Source of the DNA: a virus
Virus record (IMG/VR): IMGVR_UViG_3300018411_000639
Span: 1-64,000 of that record
Length of the DNA stretch: 64,000 nucleotides
Strand: one strand, 5' to 3'
Both the position numbers and the translations under genes were made by a program. Every line of letters starts with the position of its first letter. Position 1 is the stretch's first letter. Shown here in pieces: positions 53,601 to 60,887 of this stretch. The notes beneath the pieces are model-generated. The model had not been told where the DNA came from, searched no databases, and was given only the letters and a program-made list of their open reading frames with translations.

Positions 53601-56428
53601 GCATACTTCCTTAGATCGAAGTTGACTTCGGATAGGCCTAAGCTATTGTCTATGTTGATGACCTGCATTCCGCCGCTCGGCGTCTGGTAAACTTCGTAGG
53701 ATTCATCCTTCGGTCGTGCGCCTGCAGTTGTGCCAATATCGACACCCAGTTCCTGTAGTTTTGGGGTCAGCAGATCGCCTGCGACAGCCGCATCGTCGGG
53801 CATCGCTCGTGATGGAGAACCTCCCGATGAAACTTGGGCTGCAGCTTCCTCTCCGCCTTCGGTAGAAGGAGCCGAACCCTGTTGCCCAGGAATCGCCGCT
53901 TGCAGACTCGGATCGACAAGTGGTTCCGTGTAAGAGGTTGCTCCGCCCTTCTGCCAATACTCTTCATGCATCCGAAGACGCGGCTTGAGGATACGACCGA
54001 TAGTAGCGCCGAAGGCCGGCCCGATGACAGGGATATTCTCGCCCTCTGGGGAAGTCATGAGGTATGGTCTGTCGTTGTAGTGCTTGCGGTCATAATAATA
54101 CTTGTCGGTGACGAAGTGACGAATCGGAGCCAATGGCTGCGTGAGTGTCGGGAACCATGCGTTCTTGAAGTATTCTTCACGGCTTCCGAACTTACTGTCG
54201 GAGAATTCTGCGTCACCCATGATTCTTCTGTAAAGGTTGGGTTGGAAGTATTGGATCTTTCCACCTGTCAAAGGCGTATTACCCATGTCCCAATAGCGTC
54301 CCTTTCTTACTTCCGTCATACCGCTCTCGTAATATTCTTCCCGTTCCTCTGTGGTGCTGGTCCAGTCTACGACGTTGATGCCGGGAATGTCTGCGATCTG
54401 TTCCGATCCTGGAGTCAGGTCGGCAATCTCTTTGGCGACTTTGGTGATGCCCAAGGAGTCCTTTACGCGATGCCAGCCGAGGTCAAAGTTCTTAACGTTC
54501 CTTGCGGTTCGCATCGTGATGTTGTCAGGGCTTCCGTTCTCGTCCTCGTCTCCGCCCTCGGTCAGGTAGTTCAGGTATTGATACCCCTGATAGGCTCCGT
54601 AGACAGGAAGGAATCGTTTCAGGACGAGGTTCGCTGCGATGTGTCCGACAGAGGCTTTGCTTTCGTTACTCATGCCCGGACCGAACATCCCGATAGCTTG
54701 ATCCATTCGGTCAAACATGAAGTACGGCAAACTCGTTCTGGATGTGACGTTATCTCCGATGGTGTCCGGCCCGCCCTCTACCTTCTTGCGTCCGGCAACG
54801 AATTGGTGCGCCCAATCTTTCAGGTCATACCCTTTGTCTTCTTTGAAGGCATCACGGAGGTTGTGGCTGTCACGGAAGGCGACAATCAGATCCTCTCCTT
54901 CTGGTGCGTTACCGAAAGCCCCCGATAGGTCGTGCTGAGATGTGACGGACTTGGACGCATGGAACATGTTCGTCTTGCCCAACTTGCGTCCCATCTCTTC
55001 GATGTAATGGTCCGGCTTGAAGATGTCAGCAAGACCTGTTTCTTGTTGATAGAGGTGCTCAACGGCCTTATCTTGAAAGCCGAGGTCAAGTGTTTCCATC
55101 ATCTTGCCGTAAAGCCGTTGGTAGGTTTTACTTTTCTCATCGTGATGCTCGTAGTCCACCAAGTTCAGGTTTGCCATCTTCCGCATCTGATCGACTTCCC
55201 GAGGCAGCCCATACGGGCCCTGTTTCTCTTTGGGTATCTTCCAGACATGGTAGTTGCTCCCGACTTTCTCAAGACCACCCATATCATCGTTGATCCTGAA
55301 CACATTCCCGTCCGAGAAGAGGAGAGGTTTGTCACCAAAGACATCCTTTATTTTGCTGTCTGTTCTGCCTGCGAGCTTGGTAACGTGAGGTTGGTACGTG
55401 TTGGCGTGCAGAAGTCCTGAAGATAGCTTGGTCCGGTTCATCTGATCGACGTCGAACAAGCGGAGCGGATTGATGCCTACAGCCGGAATCTTGAAGTCTG
55501 TTGCAAGGGAGTGGACGAGATTATTCTTCGCCTTATCTGCCTTCCGGACGTCAATGAACTCCCCGAACTCGTCCACCATGATGTTTTTATCAAGCACGAT
55601 GTTCTTGTACTTGTTAGATGAAAGCAGTGTTTCGGTTACGCCTTCCTCTGTGGTGTAGGCTGTGTTGATAAACTGATTGATCCTGTCAAGCGTCCCATCT
55701 TTGTCATCCAGACGGATGCGGTCGGTACGGGATTGCACGCCCCCGTTCTTCGCTACATGGATAAGGTCTTCCAGTGTGGCAGAACGGTAGCCTGACCGTT
55801 TCATCTTCTTCTGCCCCTCTTCGGCTGCCTGCGTCATCTTTCTGCTGACATCCTGCATGAGTTGCGACTGGACAGGTTTCCTCGCCTGAGCGACCCCTGC
55901 TTTGTTCAGTCCATCTAAAGTTGACTTCATGCGGCCCATCTCGTACCCAAGGTCAGTGTCCGAGTAAGTATGGAGCGTAACGTCTTTTGCTGCCTCGGAT
56001 AGCTTTTTGTTTTTGCTGATGACTTCCTTGTTCAGGTTCTTGATGTCGCGTCGTGTTTCTGACATCATCTCATTGAAGTTCCGGGGATTCGTCATGCGCT
56101 TCAGGTTGGCTTTCGTAGGCTCCATCCGCAACAGACTTGCCTTCGGAGCTTCGGTATTGTTCTTGCTCCAACGACGCATGGTCTGCATCGTAGTGTCCCC
56201 GTACCCCTGAAAGTCATCTGCGTAGCGGAGCAGCTCTTTGATACCGCCTTTCAGCAAGCCCGATCGGTAAGCGGCGATACCCGCGATGCCGATAGCGGAA
56301 GCGATGAGTGTACGCTTTAGTGAGCTATTCTCTCGGGCCATACCTGTCGTATCGTCTTCCGTATAATCGCTATCTCTCGATCTGACTCTCTGTGTTCTTC
56401 GCTTTTCCCATTTGCGTTCGGATTGCAT
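50696..56428 (-). CDS. giant protein in tape-measure position with PD-(D/E)XK and SNase-like domains, 1910 aa
   Basis: The gene follows the tail assembly chaperones, where a tape measure is expected, and overlaps the second chaperone by 59 nt. Residues 40-58 form a membrane-like helix (IASAIGIAGIAAYRSGLL), with another Gly-rich hydrophobic region near 1540. Residues ~1140-1235 hold a complete RecB/Cas4-type nuclease: GTEYHKKIEDMW, D1180 (GFYDAVI), D1196-x-K1198 (VVDIKT) and Q1221...Y1225 (KQVNYYMWAL). Residues ~1357-1455 look like a staphylococcal nuclease fold (IKLAGVHVSEA, SIRAVVYSNGLNVNKTMV), but its calcium-site Asp residues are replaced, so it may be a binding domain. The N-terminal third is helical, the middle Gly/Ser/Pro-rich. 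A tape-measure or ejected-protein role is inferred. The start has GAGGGTG upstream. Confidence 0.65.
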   Translation of the reverse strand: MQSERKWEKRRTQRVRSRDSDYTEDDTTGMARENSSLKRTLIASAIGIAGIAAYRSGLLKGGIKELLRYADDFQGYGDTTMQTMRRWSKNNTEAPKASLLRMEPTKANLKRMTNPRNFNEMMSETRRDIKNLNKEVISKNKKLSEAAKDVTLHTYSDTDLGYEMGRMKSTLDGLNKAGVAQARKPVQSQLMQDVSRKMTQAAEEGQKKMKRSGYRSATLEDLIHVAKNGGVQSRTDRIRLDDKDGTLDRINQFINTAYTTEEGVTETLLSSNKYKNIVLDKNIMVDEFGEFIDVRKADKAKNNLVHSLATDFKIPAVGINPLRLFDVDQMNRTKLSSGLLHANTYQPHVTKLAGRTDSKIKDVFGDKPLLFSDGNVFRINDDMGGLEKVGSNYHVWKIPKEKQGPYGLPREVDQMRKMANLNLVDYEHHDEKSKTYQRLYGKMMETLDLGFQDKAVEHLYQQETGLADIFKPDHYIEEMGRKLGKTNMFHASKSVTSQHDLSGAFGNAPEGEDLIVAFRDSHNLRDAFKEDKGYDLKDWAHQFVAGRKKVEGGPDTIGDNVTSRTSLPYFMFDRMDQAIGMFGPGMSNESKASVGHIAANLVLKRFLPVYGAYQGYQYLNYLTEGGDEDENGSPDNITMRTARNVKNFDLGWHRVKDSLGITKVAKEIADLTPGSEQIADIPGINVVDWTSTTEEREEYYESGMTEVRKGRYWDMGNTPLTGGKIQYFQPNLYRRIMGDAEFSDSKFGSREEYFKNAWFPTLTQPLAPIRHFVTDKYYYDRKHYNDRPYLMTSPEGENIPVIGPAFGATIGRILKPRLRMHEEYWQKGGATSYTEPLVDPSLQAAIPGQQGSAPSTEGGEEAAAQVSSGGSPSRAMPDDAAVAGDLLTPKLQELGVDIGTTAGARPKDESYEVYQTPSGGMQVINIDNSLGLSEVNFDLRKYALSKAVSADTRVDTTPPVTPEPTIGDVASPNSVGHSLSEQANQWGDIAGIYGFAIQGFVTGEAQAEKEVIDTPGWSMSFNRQFWDQNAGGLGGEFSEIFRRFLPKRRNDVAYINPIKNTMPEWMPGEDYFTNFQTGDPYTKVAKGEMRLPGEGYERTWNIKDPTALRVGSSTLGKEPEEIIKHLLNQDPITDEGLQSIVDEGTEYHKKIEDMWLKSGLALDTEGKIEDEENGVLGFYDAVIHDESSRTKIGVVDIKTISDKGFREVLKTGEARADHHKQVNYYMWALGQEKGNGYVQYINRDDPNQTYTAKFKYSDDLLQESLNNLRTARDYIRNGIADGSIGRGELYDPIDRLRILGDVAPYSREYAETKAMLSKMKITTEEQEEVSAIDNRVTEAKEPMRIYPYRFKTANLEMKTVTVKKMLSNNTFIANEMPDNPIKLAGVHVSEAMADGTGEEASKQLAQLLKPGRSVRIGYDMDEANQVTKDTVNSIRAVVYSNGLNVNKTMVKRGLATEKEDDFTPASIHARYNPMEIAFGKAWEAVSHLNTPFHTKVLQVRSAAESYEQREVYGKDFQNWTHPVRDFLIPAIRESINRPSGLIWGTLLGSAFGSTRYGKILGALTGFSVTAIGKAIVGTKEATTGERWIPETRQKERNLNEYIDTLKYVKYRGLYEEYAQKTLKEEGFDVKAFMKSAEFNGQDKKARKRDLMDFKKFIKMNYADRDQFEFKTGAPKYVDMQASQSLIVGQINKELTEIQSDRSVTRLSSDATKAIDYYNKSEKTMYGYDRGDPLANILAALPKTDRQYMKYFMKAPEEEKGKILSLAPKYLRRALESTWGMPVEDKPSLDAYFQENVLPDAEWEGWNEETDLDSVKIKMIKQQGLDFGEFDVWQDQIDQANAEGEIPLPKMNVRSNALTVRNKLMDVLTEMGLEDIEVDYRYSTRDVGVDVKMKKDKRQEIEEKIRTSKLV

Positions 56429-57095
56429 TCATCACACCCTCATTCTGCCAATGGACGCCTCCGATGAGAGGGAAGTCCATGAAGTCTTTCTTCTGGTTAA
56501 ATTCGTCTTTGAAGTATATCATCGGATCCATTCCGTTAGCCCTCAGTTCATCCACAAACGCTTTGTTGTCAGAACCCGAGTTCTCGGCGTACTCCTCTAC
56601 TTCTTGTTGGTTGGTGGTGAGTTGGATGTTATGACCTTTCAGGTTCAGGATTCTCTCTGCCCTTGCTACCGCCAGCATCAAGCGATCCCATGTCCAGTCT
56701 TCCATCTGCTCGTAGGAGTATTCCGGCATAGCCGCCTTGACGACAGCCATACACTCCTGGTCGAATTGCTTGGTCTTTCTCTTCCCTTTCTCGTAGGCAT
56801 CCAGAACGGAACCCAAACTGGTGAAGTTTGAAGCCTCGACGATCATCGGGCACGCATACGCCGACACCCCCGCAAGAGGGTAGTTCTCGAAGTCAATGTC
56901 TGCGGGCTCAAGGATGGCCGCTTGGCAGATGGCATCTTCCATGTCGTGGTCATCCTGCGTCAAGTTGGTGATGTCCCGATACTCTTTTCGCGTCAGGGTC
57001 CGAAAGACGAATTCTTTATTCTGAAAAAGGACATAAATCACTTTATGTCCTTCATGTGCTTCTTTGTGGTAAAACAAATCATAGATGGAGATCAT
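56370..57095 (-). CDS. tail assembly chaperone, 241 aa
   Basis: This is the second of two adjacent genes sharing a domain: EFVFRTLTRKEYRDI, then MEDAICQAAILEPADIDFEN and SAYACPMIVEASNF. The same pattern occurs in the upstream gene (YFVFRTLNRFEYKQL, EEIICETCTLWPSKYDFRKM, AQIVMENSGF). Such proteins coat the tape measure during tail assembly. It adds a longer C-terminal helical region (WDRLMLAVARAERILNL). In many phages two chaperone products arise by frameshifting; here the two genes are separate (11-nt gap). The ATG follows GGGGGCAATGCA. It overlaps the 1910-aa gene by 59 nt. Confidence 0.7.
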   Translation of the reverse strand: MISIYDLFYHKEAHEGHKVIYVLFQNKEFVFRTLTRKEYRDITNLTQDDHDMEDAICQAAILEPADIDFENYPLAGVSAYACPMIVEASNFTSLGSVLDAYEKGKRKTKQFDQECMAVVKAAMPEYSYEQMEDWTWDRLMLAVARAERILNLKGHNIQLTTNQQEVEEYAENSGSDNKAFVDELRANGMDPMIYFKDEFNQKKDFMDFPLIGGVHWQNEGVMNAIRTQMGKAKNTESQIER

Positions 57096-57106
57096 TGCAT
57101 TGCCCC

Positions 57107-57712
57107 CTATAATATCTGGATGGAGTAGTCTTTTGTGAATCCGCTATTCTCCATGACGATCTGTGCATAGGTTGACGGGATGCCCGCTTTTCCGATAGCC
57201 ATCTTACGGAAGTCGTACTTGCTTGGCCAAAGCGTACAGGTCTCACAAATGATTTCTTCTCTCTGCAGAGGGTCAAGGTTTGGGATAGCTGCGAGCTGTT
57301 TGTACTCGAAGCGGTTCAGAGTGCGGAAGACGAAGTACTGTCCCATGATTTCGATAGCCATAAGGTTGTAGTCTTCCCATTGGCGCTTCCACGTTTCGAC
57401 TTGTGTGATGGTAGGTCCACCCACAAAGAGGGGTTCGTCATAAGCGTAGAGTTCAGGGTTGTCGCCGAGTTCTCCTTCTTCCGGCTCGCTTCTCAGCGTA
57501 GGTAGGTCTTCCCACTCTTCCGGTTCGTTCTGCAGATGAACACTTTCCTCGGTTTCTTCGCTTGTGTCGGAATTGACACCTTCAACTACTTCATTGTCAT
57601 CTCGGAACGATGCGTACAGGTCTTCGTTTGCTGCAGGTTCCTCACTGATTTGCTTGGATAGTTTTTCTTTGGCTTGCTTTGCTAATTGATCTAGGTTTCC
57701 TCCGCTGAACAT
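57107..57712 (-). CDS. tail assembly chaperone paralogue, 201 aa
   Basis: The C-terminal ~100 residues match the downstream chaperone domain (FVFRTL, E-x-I-I-C-E-T-C, IVMENSGF). The N-terminal ~95 residues are strongly acidic and disordered (EEPEEWEDLPTLRSEPEEGE), which may help recruit or release the tape measure. An exact copy of the 16-bp repeat encodes GVNSDTSEETEE in this acidic part. GAGGAATGTAA precedes the ATG at 57712. Together the two genes could provide the two chaperone forms that other phages make by programmed frameshifting. Confidence 0.68.
   Translation of the reverse strand: MFSGGNLDQLAKQAKEKLSKQISEEPAANEDLYASFRDDNEVVEGVNSDTSEETEESVHLQNEPEEWEDLPTLRSEPEEGELGDNPELYAYDEPLFVGGPTITQVETWKRQWEDYNLMAIEIMGQYFVFRTLNRFEYKQLAAIPNLDPLQREEIICETCTLWPSKYDFRKMAIGKAGIPSTYAQIVMENSGFTKDYSIQIL
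57564..57579 (-). repeat. 16-bp repeat, exact copy
   Basis: Exact GTGTCAATTCCGACAC on the minus strand, 133-148 bp into the chaperone gene and read as VNSDT in its disordered acidic region. Confidence 0.8.
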
Positions 57713-57731
57713 TTACATTCCTCACTCTCTC

Positions 57732-58247
57732 TTAGTCCGTGCTTTCCTCAATATCCTGTGCAATGAAATCGTAGGTCTTGAAAAGGGGGTTCCCTGACGC
57801 ATCCACTTCCACACCTGAACTACGCAAGAACACGCGCTTTAAGGTTGTGTTCAAGGGATGGTTCGCTCCAAAGTCCACTCGGATCTCCAGATCGTTCCCT
57901 CTCAATGCTTCCGTGTTACCTTCTTTGAAGAAGGGTGTATGTTTGGGTGTCCCATCGTACTTAGGAACGCCGCCCGCTTCCTCTTCTTGTTCATATCCGG
58001 CCATAGCGTTCGTAACCAGAGCACCGTACTCTTCTTCCAGTTTAGCCTTTGTGTTGGCGTCCAGTCTCCCTGTTGCGGTCAGACCTTTCTTGGTCTGGTA
58101 AGCTTTAACGGCTTCCTCGTAAGCAAGGGTGTACTCTTTCCCGATCGCATACCCGTTCAAAGCCCCGACAGCGTTCAACATAATGCCCACTTCCTGAACC
58201 TCATCTGAGATATAAGGACTTCCGGGGACATACTTTAGTTCTGACAT
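57732..58247 (-). CDS. tail protein with peptidoglycan-binding domain, 171 aa
   Basis: Residues 12-75 match a PG_binding_1 three-helix domain (LNAVGALNGYAIGKEYTLAY, AVKAYQTKKGLTATGRLD). The C-terminal half is a beta domain (NDLEIRVDFGANHPLN, VDASGNPLFKTYDFIAQDI). No catalytic domain is attached, so it should bind wall rather than cut it. GAGGTGCTATT precedes the ATG. It is the third of three consecutive wall-binding tail proteins between the tube and the chaperones. A tail-completion or decoration role is inferred. Confidence 0.72.
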   Translation of the reverse strand: MSELKYVPGSPYISDEVQEVGIMLNAVGALNGYAIGKEYTLAYEEAVKAYQTKKGLTATGRLDANTKAKLEEEYGALVTNAMAGYEQEEEAGGVPKYDGTPKHTPFFKEGNTEALRGNDLEIRVDFGANHPLNTTLKRVFLRSSGVEVDASGNPLFKTYDFIAQDIEESTD

Positions 58248-58301
58248 AATAGCACCTCTTTTATCTTCTCCATTTTACCATTTAACTTTGACCTTCACAA
58301 T

Positions 58302-59165
58302 CTAGGCTTTGGGGATATATACGCCAGGTTCACCTGTTTTGGAGATGTACCCTTTTGTTCCGTTGCTGAGCTGGACATAGTACCAATCCGATACAGTGCG
58401 CAGAATCCTTACGTTAGTGGATTGCTCCAGTGTTGTGATGGTTGGGTAAGTCATACCCGGACCTGTCCGTATCGCCGTATCAGGAGCCACAAATAAGTTT
58501 GCGAACGACCCTGTGTTCAATCCTTGGATGACCGCAAGTGTTTCGGTATCGAGCACGCCGGATTGATTCAAGTTGTAGTCACTCTGGATTTGACGGACGA
58601 CACCCTTTGTCTTCGTGTCGTAGAACCCGTTGATCTCGACAGCATAACCCAACTTCAGGAGTTGCGTCTGTGTTTTCCGTAATTCGTCGCTGAACTCTTT
58701 GTCCTCCAAAGACTGCAGGGAATTCAGTCTGCTTTCCTCTGCAGAGCTTGGACGGGATGAAGCTTTCCACGTAGAGCCGGACAAAGGCTGCAGGTGAGAT
58801 AAGGCGCTCTCCACCCATCCGGGGTAATTGTTCTTCTTCGCTTCCTCTGCAACTTCTTCATTCACTGAATCAACAATGGCTTCGATTTCTCTTGTGCTGT
58901 TCTCTTCGGGATTGTGGATCGGCACGCGCAACATCCCCACGACAATCCGATTCCCGATAGCGACATCATCAAAGGTACGAGAAGCGTAGCCAAAGATCGG
59001 TTTCAGTTGCTCCTGTATCTGATAACTCAAGCCAGAGATATGCGTCAGCTTTTCCCCGTTGACGTAAATAGCGACGTCGGCGCCTGAAAAGTATTCCTCG
59101 GTAAAGATGTTATGCTCCCGCGTATCGCCAGAGTTGTACTTTAAGGTAAGGCGGTCATCTGCCAT
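58302..59165 (-). CDS. tube-like tail protein with peptidoglycan-binding and SH3b domains, 287 aa
   Basis: Residues 15-125 resemble the tail tube fold of neighbours (YFSGADVAIYVNGEKLTHIS, then YQIQEQLKPIFGYASRTFDD), matching FSGADLVVSF...YAIQREKAPVFTLGSADARS in the tube protein. A PG_binding_1 domain (about 155-215; TQTQLLKLGYAVEINGFYDT) and an SH3b wall-binding domain (about 218-280; DTAIRTGPGMTYPTITTLEQ, GYISKTGE) follow. Its ATG overlaps the upstream stop (ATGA), so it is coupled to the 59165 gene. Wall binding along or at the end of the tail is the likely job. Confidence 0.75.
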   Translation of the reverse strand: MADDRLTLKYNSGDTREHNIFTEEYFSGADVAIYVNGEKLTHISGLSYQIQEQLKPIFGYASRTFDDVAIGNRIVVGMLRVPIHNPEENSTREIEAIVDSVNEEVAEEAKKNNYPGWVESALSHLQPLSGSTWKASSRPSSAEESRLNSLQSLEDKEFSDELRKTQTQLLKLGYAVEINGFYDTKTKGVVRQIQSDYNLNQSGVLDTETLAVIQGLNTGSFANLFVAPDTAIRTGPGMTYPTITTLEQSTNVRILRTVSDWYYVQLSNGTKGYISKTGEPGVYIPKA

Positions 59166-60823
59166 CAGTTATTCCTCCTTGTTTCAATGGTCCACTTCCA
59201 CGGCGTTTCTCCTTGAGGGTAAACAATCAGCTCCACTTGAGTCGGTTCGCTTCCTTGGTCGGGATTGTAGAGGAGCGCATCCTGTACGTCCTGCAGCGTC
59301 ATCGAACGCGAGGAGTTGGCCGGAATGATGATAGTCTTCGTAAAGACCTCCTTCTTGCCGTTAGCGTACTTGGCGATGGCGGAAACCTTCACCACTTGCG
59401 GTACGTCTTGGGTTACGCAGTCCATACCGAAAGTCTGACTGACCTCTTGCATGTTGTCCTGATAGATCAAAGTAGACTTACCTGGTTGCTTTAAGAAGAG
59501 GTACTGTGTGCCGTTCACCTGCTCTTGTTTCTCTAGTCCGGCTTCGCTTTCCAATGTCTGCCACAACTCCCGATCGACAACGCCATCAGCAGTCAGGCCG
59601 CTTTGTCGCTGAGCCTCTTTTACTGTGAGGATGGTAGCTTCATCCATTAGACCATTCACGACCACACGCCCTGCGATATACTCACGGTCAGCTAGGCTGT
59701 TGAGTGCCTTCTGTAGGACGGAAACCAAGGCCCCTTTATCGCCTTCCCTGAGTTCAGGGTAAGTACTCTCTTCTCTCTGATTCCTGTAAGCATAGACATC
59801 ATATTTGGACACGTAGCCCATCCTTGTTTCGTACCAGTCGCCTTCTTCTCCTGCTATAACCAGATCCTCTTTGTACGGATAGACAGTCAATGGTACAGAC
59901 AGAACCGAAGGACTCTCGTAAACGAGTGCGCCGCTTTTATTTGTCACGACAGCTGACGGATTGATTGGCGCGCCCCCGGCCTCATAAGACTGTAGCAACA
60001 GATAGGTTTCATCGTCCACACCGCCACTGACGCGCAAGCCCTGGCTGGATTGGAAGGCACGAACCGCATCATAAGTACGGGTGTCGTAAATGCCAGTAGA
60101 GACCAAACTGTCGTGCCCTGCAGCCCGCAGAAGGTCTTGCACTCTTCTGACATCCTGGCCACTCAAGGTGTTGGCCGGGTCCAGTGAGAGGTTTCGCTTC
60201 AAGTCCGTGCGGTAAGAGCGAAGATTCTCTGCATTCAAATCTTTGTCATAACGGATATCGAAGTCCGTCAAGGTTCGGATTGTGGCAGACCCTTGCCCCT
60301 CTGTACTGTTTCCGAACGCTTCTCCTGTGAAATTCGTCAGATCCCTTGCAACAAAGCTGAAGGTGTTCTCTGTGAAGATATCCTCTATGGAAAGAACTTG
60401 TCCTTCGTCTGTAATATCCACACCGTAAATGAACATCTGGACAGCTGAACCGTACTCATTAGCGCAGATGATCATGAGATCAAACAGAGGAAGTTCATCC
60501 GCCTTCAGTTTCCCGAACTTCTTGAGCCATGGTGCTTGGTCCAGTAACTCGTTTACCCAATGCTGATTGATAAGTGTAAAGACCATCGTGCCTGCATAGA
60601 TTCGCGTCCCACGGGTAAACCCGCCAACGTTGACCTTTCCGATCAATGGAACAGGCTTCTTGTCTCGGAACATGGAATAGGAGAAGGTAGTCAGAGAACC
60701 CAGTACGATTGGCTTTGTTTGTGGCAGTAAGGCAAACACCAGAGCATCCGTACCAGAGAAGGTTCGGTAGTATTTCGGAATAGATGAATCGGTCATTCGG
60801 CTCGCTTCGTTGTATTCTGGCAA
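59165..60823 (-). CDS. tube-like tail protein with two peptidoglycan-binding domains and SH3-like domain, 552 aa
   Basis: The N-terminal ~170 residues are a tail-tube paralogue: RTFSGTDALVFALLPQTKPI, FSYSMFRDKKPVPLIGKVN, GGFTRGTRIYAGTMVFTL, aligning with FSGADLVV and GIAGSMVFAVF of the tube. Then come a PG_binding_1 domain (about 225-300; YDAVRAFQSSQGLRVSGG), an SH3-like domain (about 305-360; PYKEDLVIAGEEGDWYETRM), a second PG_binding_1 (about 370-445; VKEAQRQSGLTADGVVD) and a C-terminal beta domain. The ATG at 60847 lies before its own AAAGGAG; TTG at 60823, 9 nt after it, is the better start. A terminator separates it from the tube gene. Confidence 0.75.
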   Translation of the reverse strand: MPEYNEASRMTDSSIPKYYRTFSGTDALVFALLPQTKPIVLGSLTTFSYSMFRDKKPVPLIGKVNVGGFTRGTRIYAGTMVFTLINQHWVNELLDQAPWLKKFGKLKADELPLFDLMIICANEYGSAVQMFIYGVDITDEGQVLSIEDIFTENTFSFVARDLTNFTGEAFGNSTEGQGSATIRTLTDFDIRYDKDLNAENLRSYRTDLKRNLSLDPANTLSGQDVRRVQDLLRAAGHDSLVSTGIYDTRTYDAVRAFQSSQGLRVSGGVDDETYLLLQSYEAGGAPINPSAVVTNKSGALVYESPSVLSVPLTVYPYKEDLVIAGEEGDWYETRMGYVSKYDVYAYRNQREESTYPELREGDKGALVSVLQKALNSLADREYIAGRVVVNGLMDEATILTVKEAQRQSGLTADGVVDRELWQTLESEAGLEKQEQVNGTQYLFLKQPGKSTLIYQDNMQEVSQTFGMDCVTQDVPQVVKVSAIAKYANGKKEVFTKTIIIPANSSRSMTLQDVQDALLYNPDQGSEPTQVELIVYPQGETPWKWTIETRRNN

Positions 60824-60851
60824 AGCATAACACTCCTTTCGTATCATATAG

Positions 60852-60876
60852 AAAAAGGCCGACCAAATGGCCGGCC
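60852..60876 (-). terminator. terminator between tube and downstream tail genes
   Basis: On the minus strand GGCCGGCC and GGTCGGCC form an 8-bp stem (one G-T pair) with loop ATTT, then TTTTT. It lies 11 bp after the tube stop, suggesting that sheath and tube are made in excess and genes to the left depend on read-through. Confidence 0.85.
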
Positions 60877-60887
60877 CTGTTCTATGT

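Noticed and set aside
56370-57107. Programmed frameshift between the two chaperone genes
   Set aside because: The genes are separated by 11 nt, each with its own ribosome site, and no slippery sequence is evident.
4660-57579. VNSDT as a conserved peptide motif (cleavage or signal site)
   Set aside because: One copy is intergenic, two lie in other reading frames, and synonymous bases are identical across copies, so the DNA rather than the peptide is conserved.
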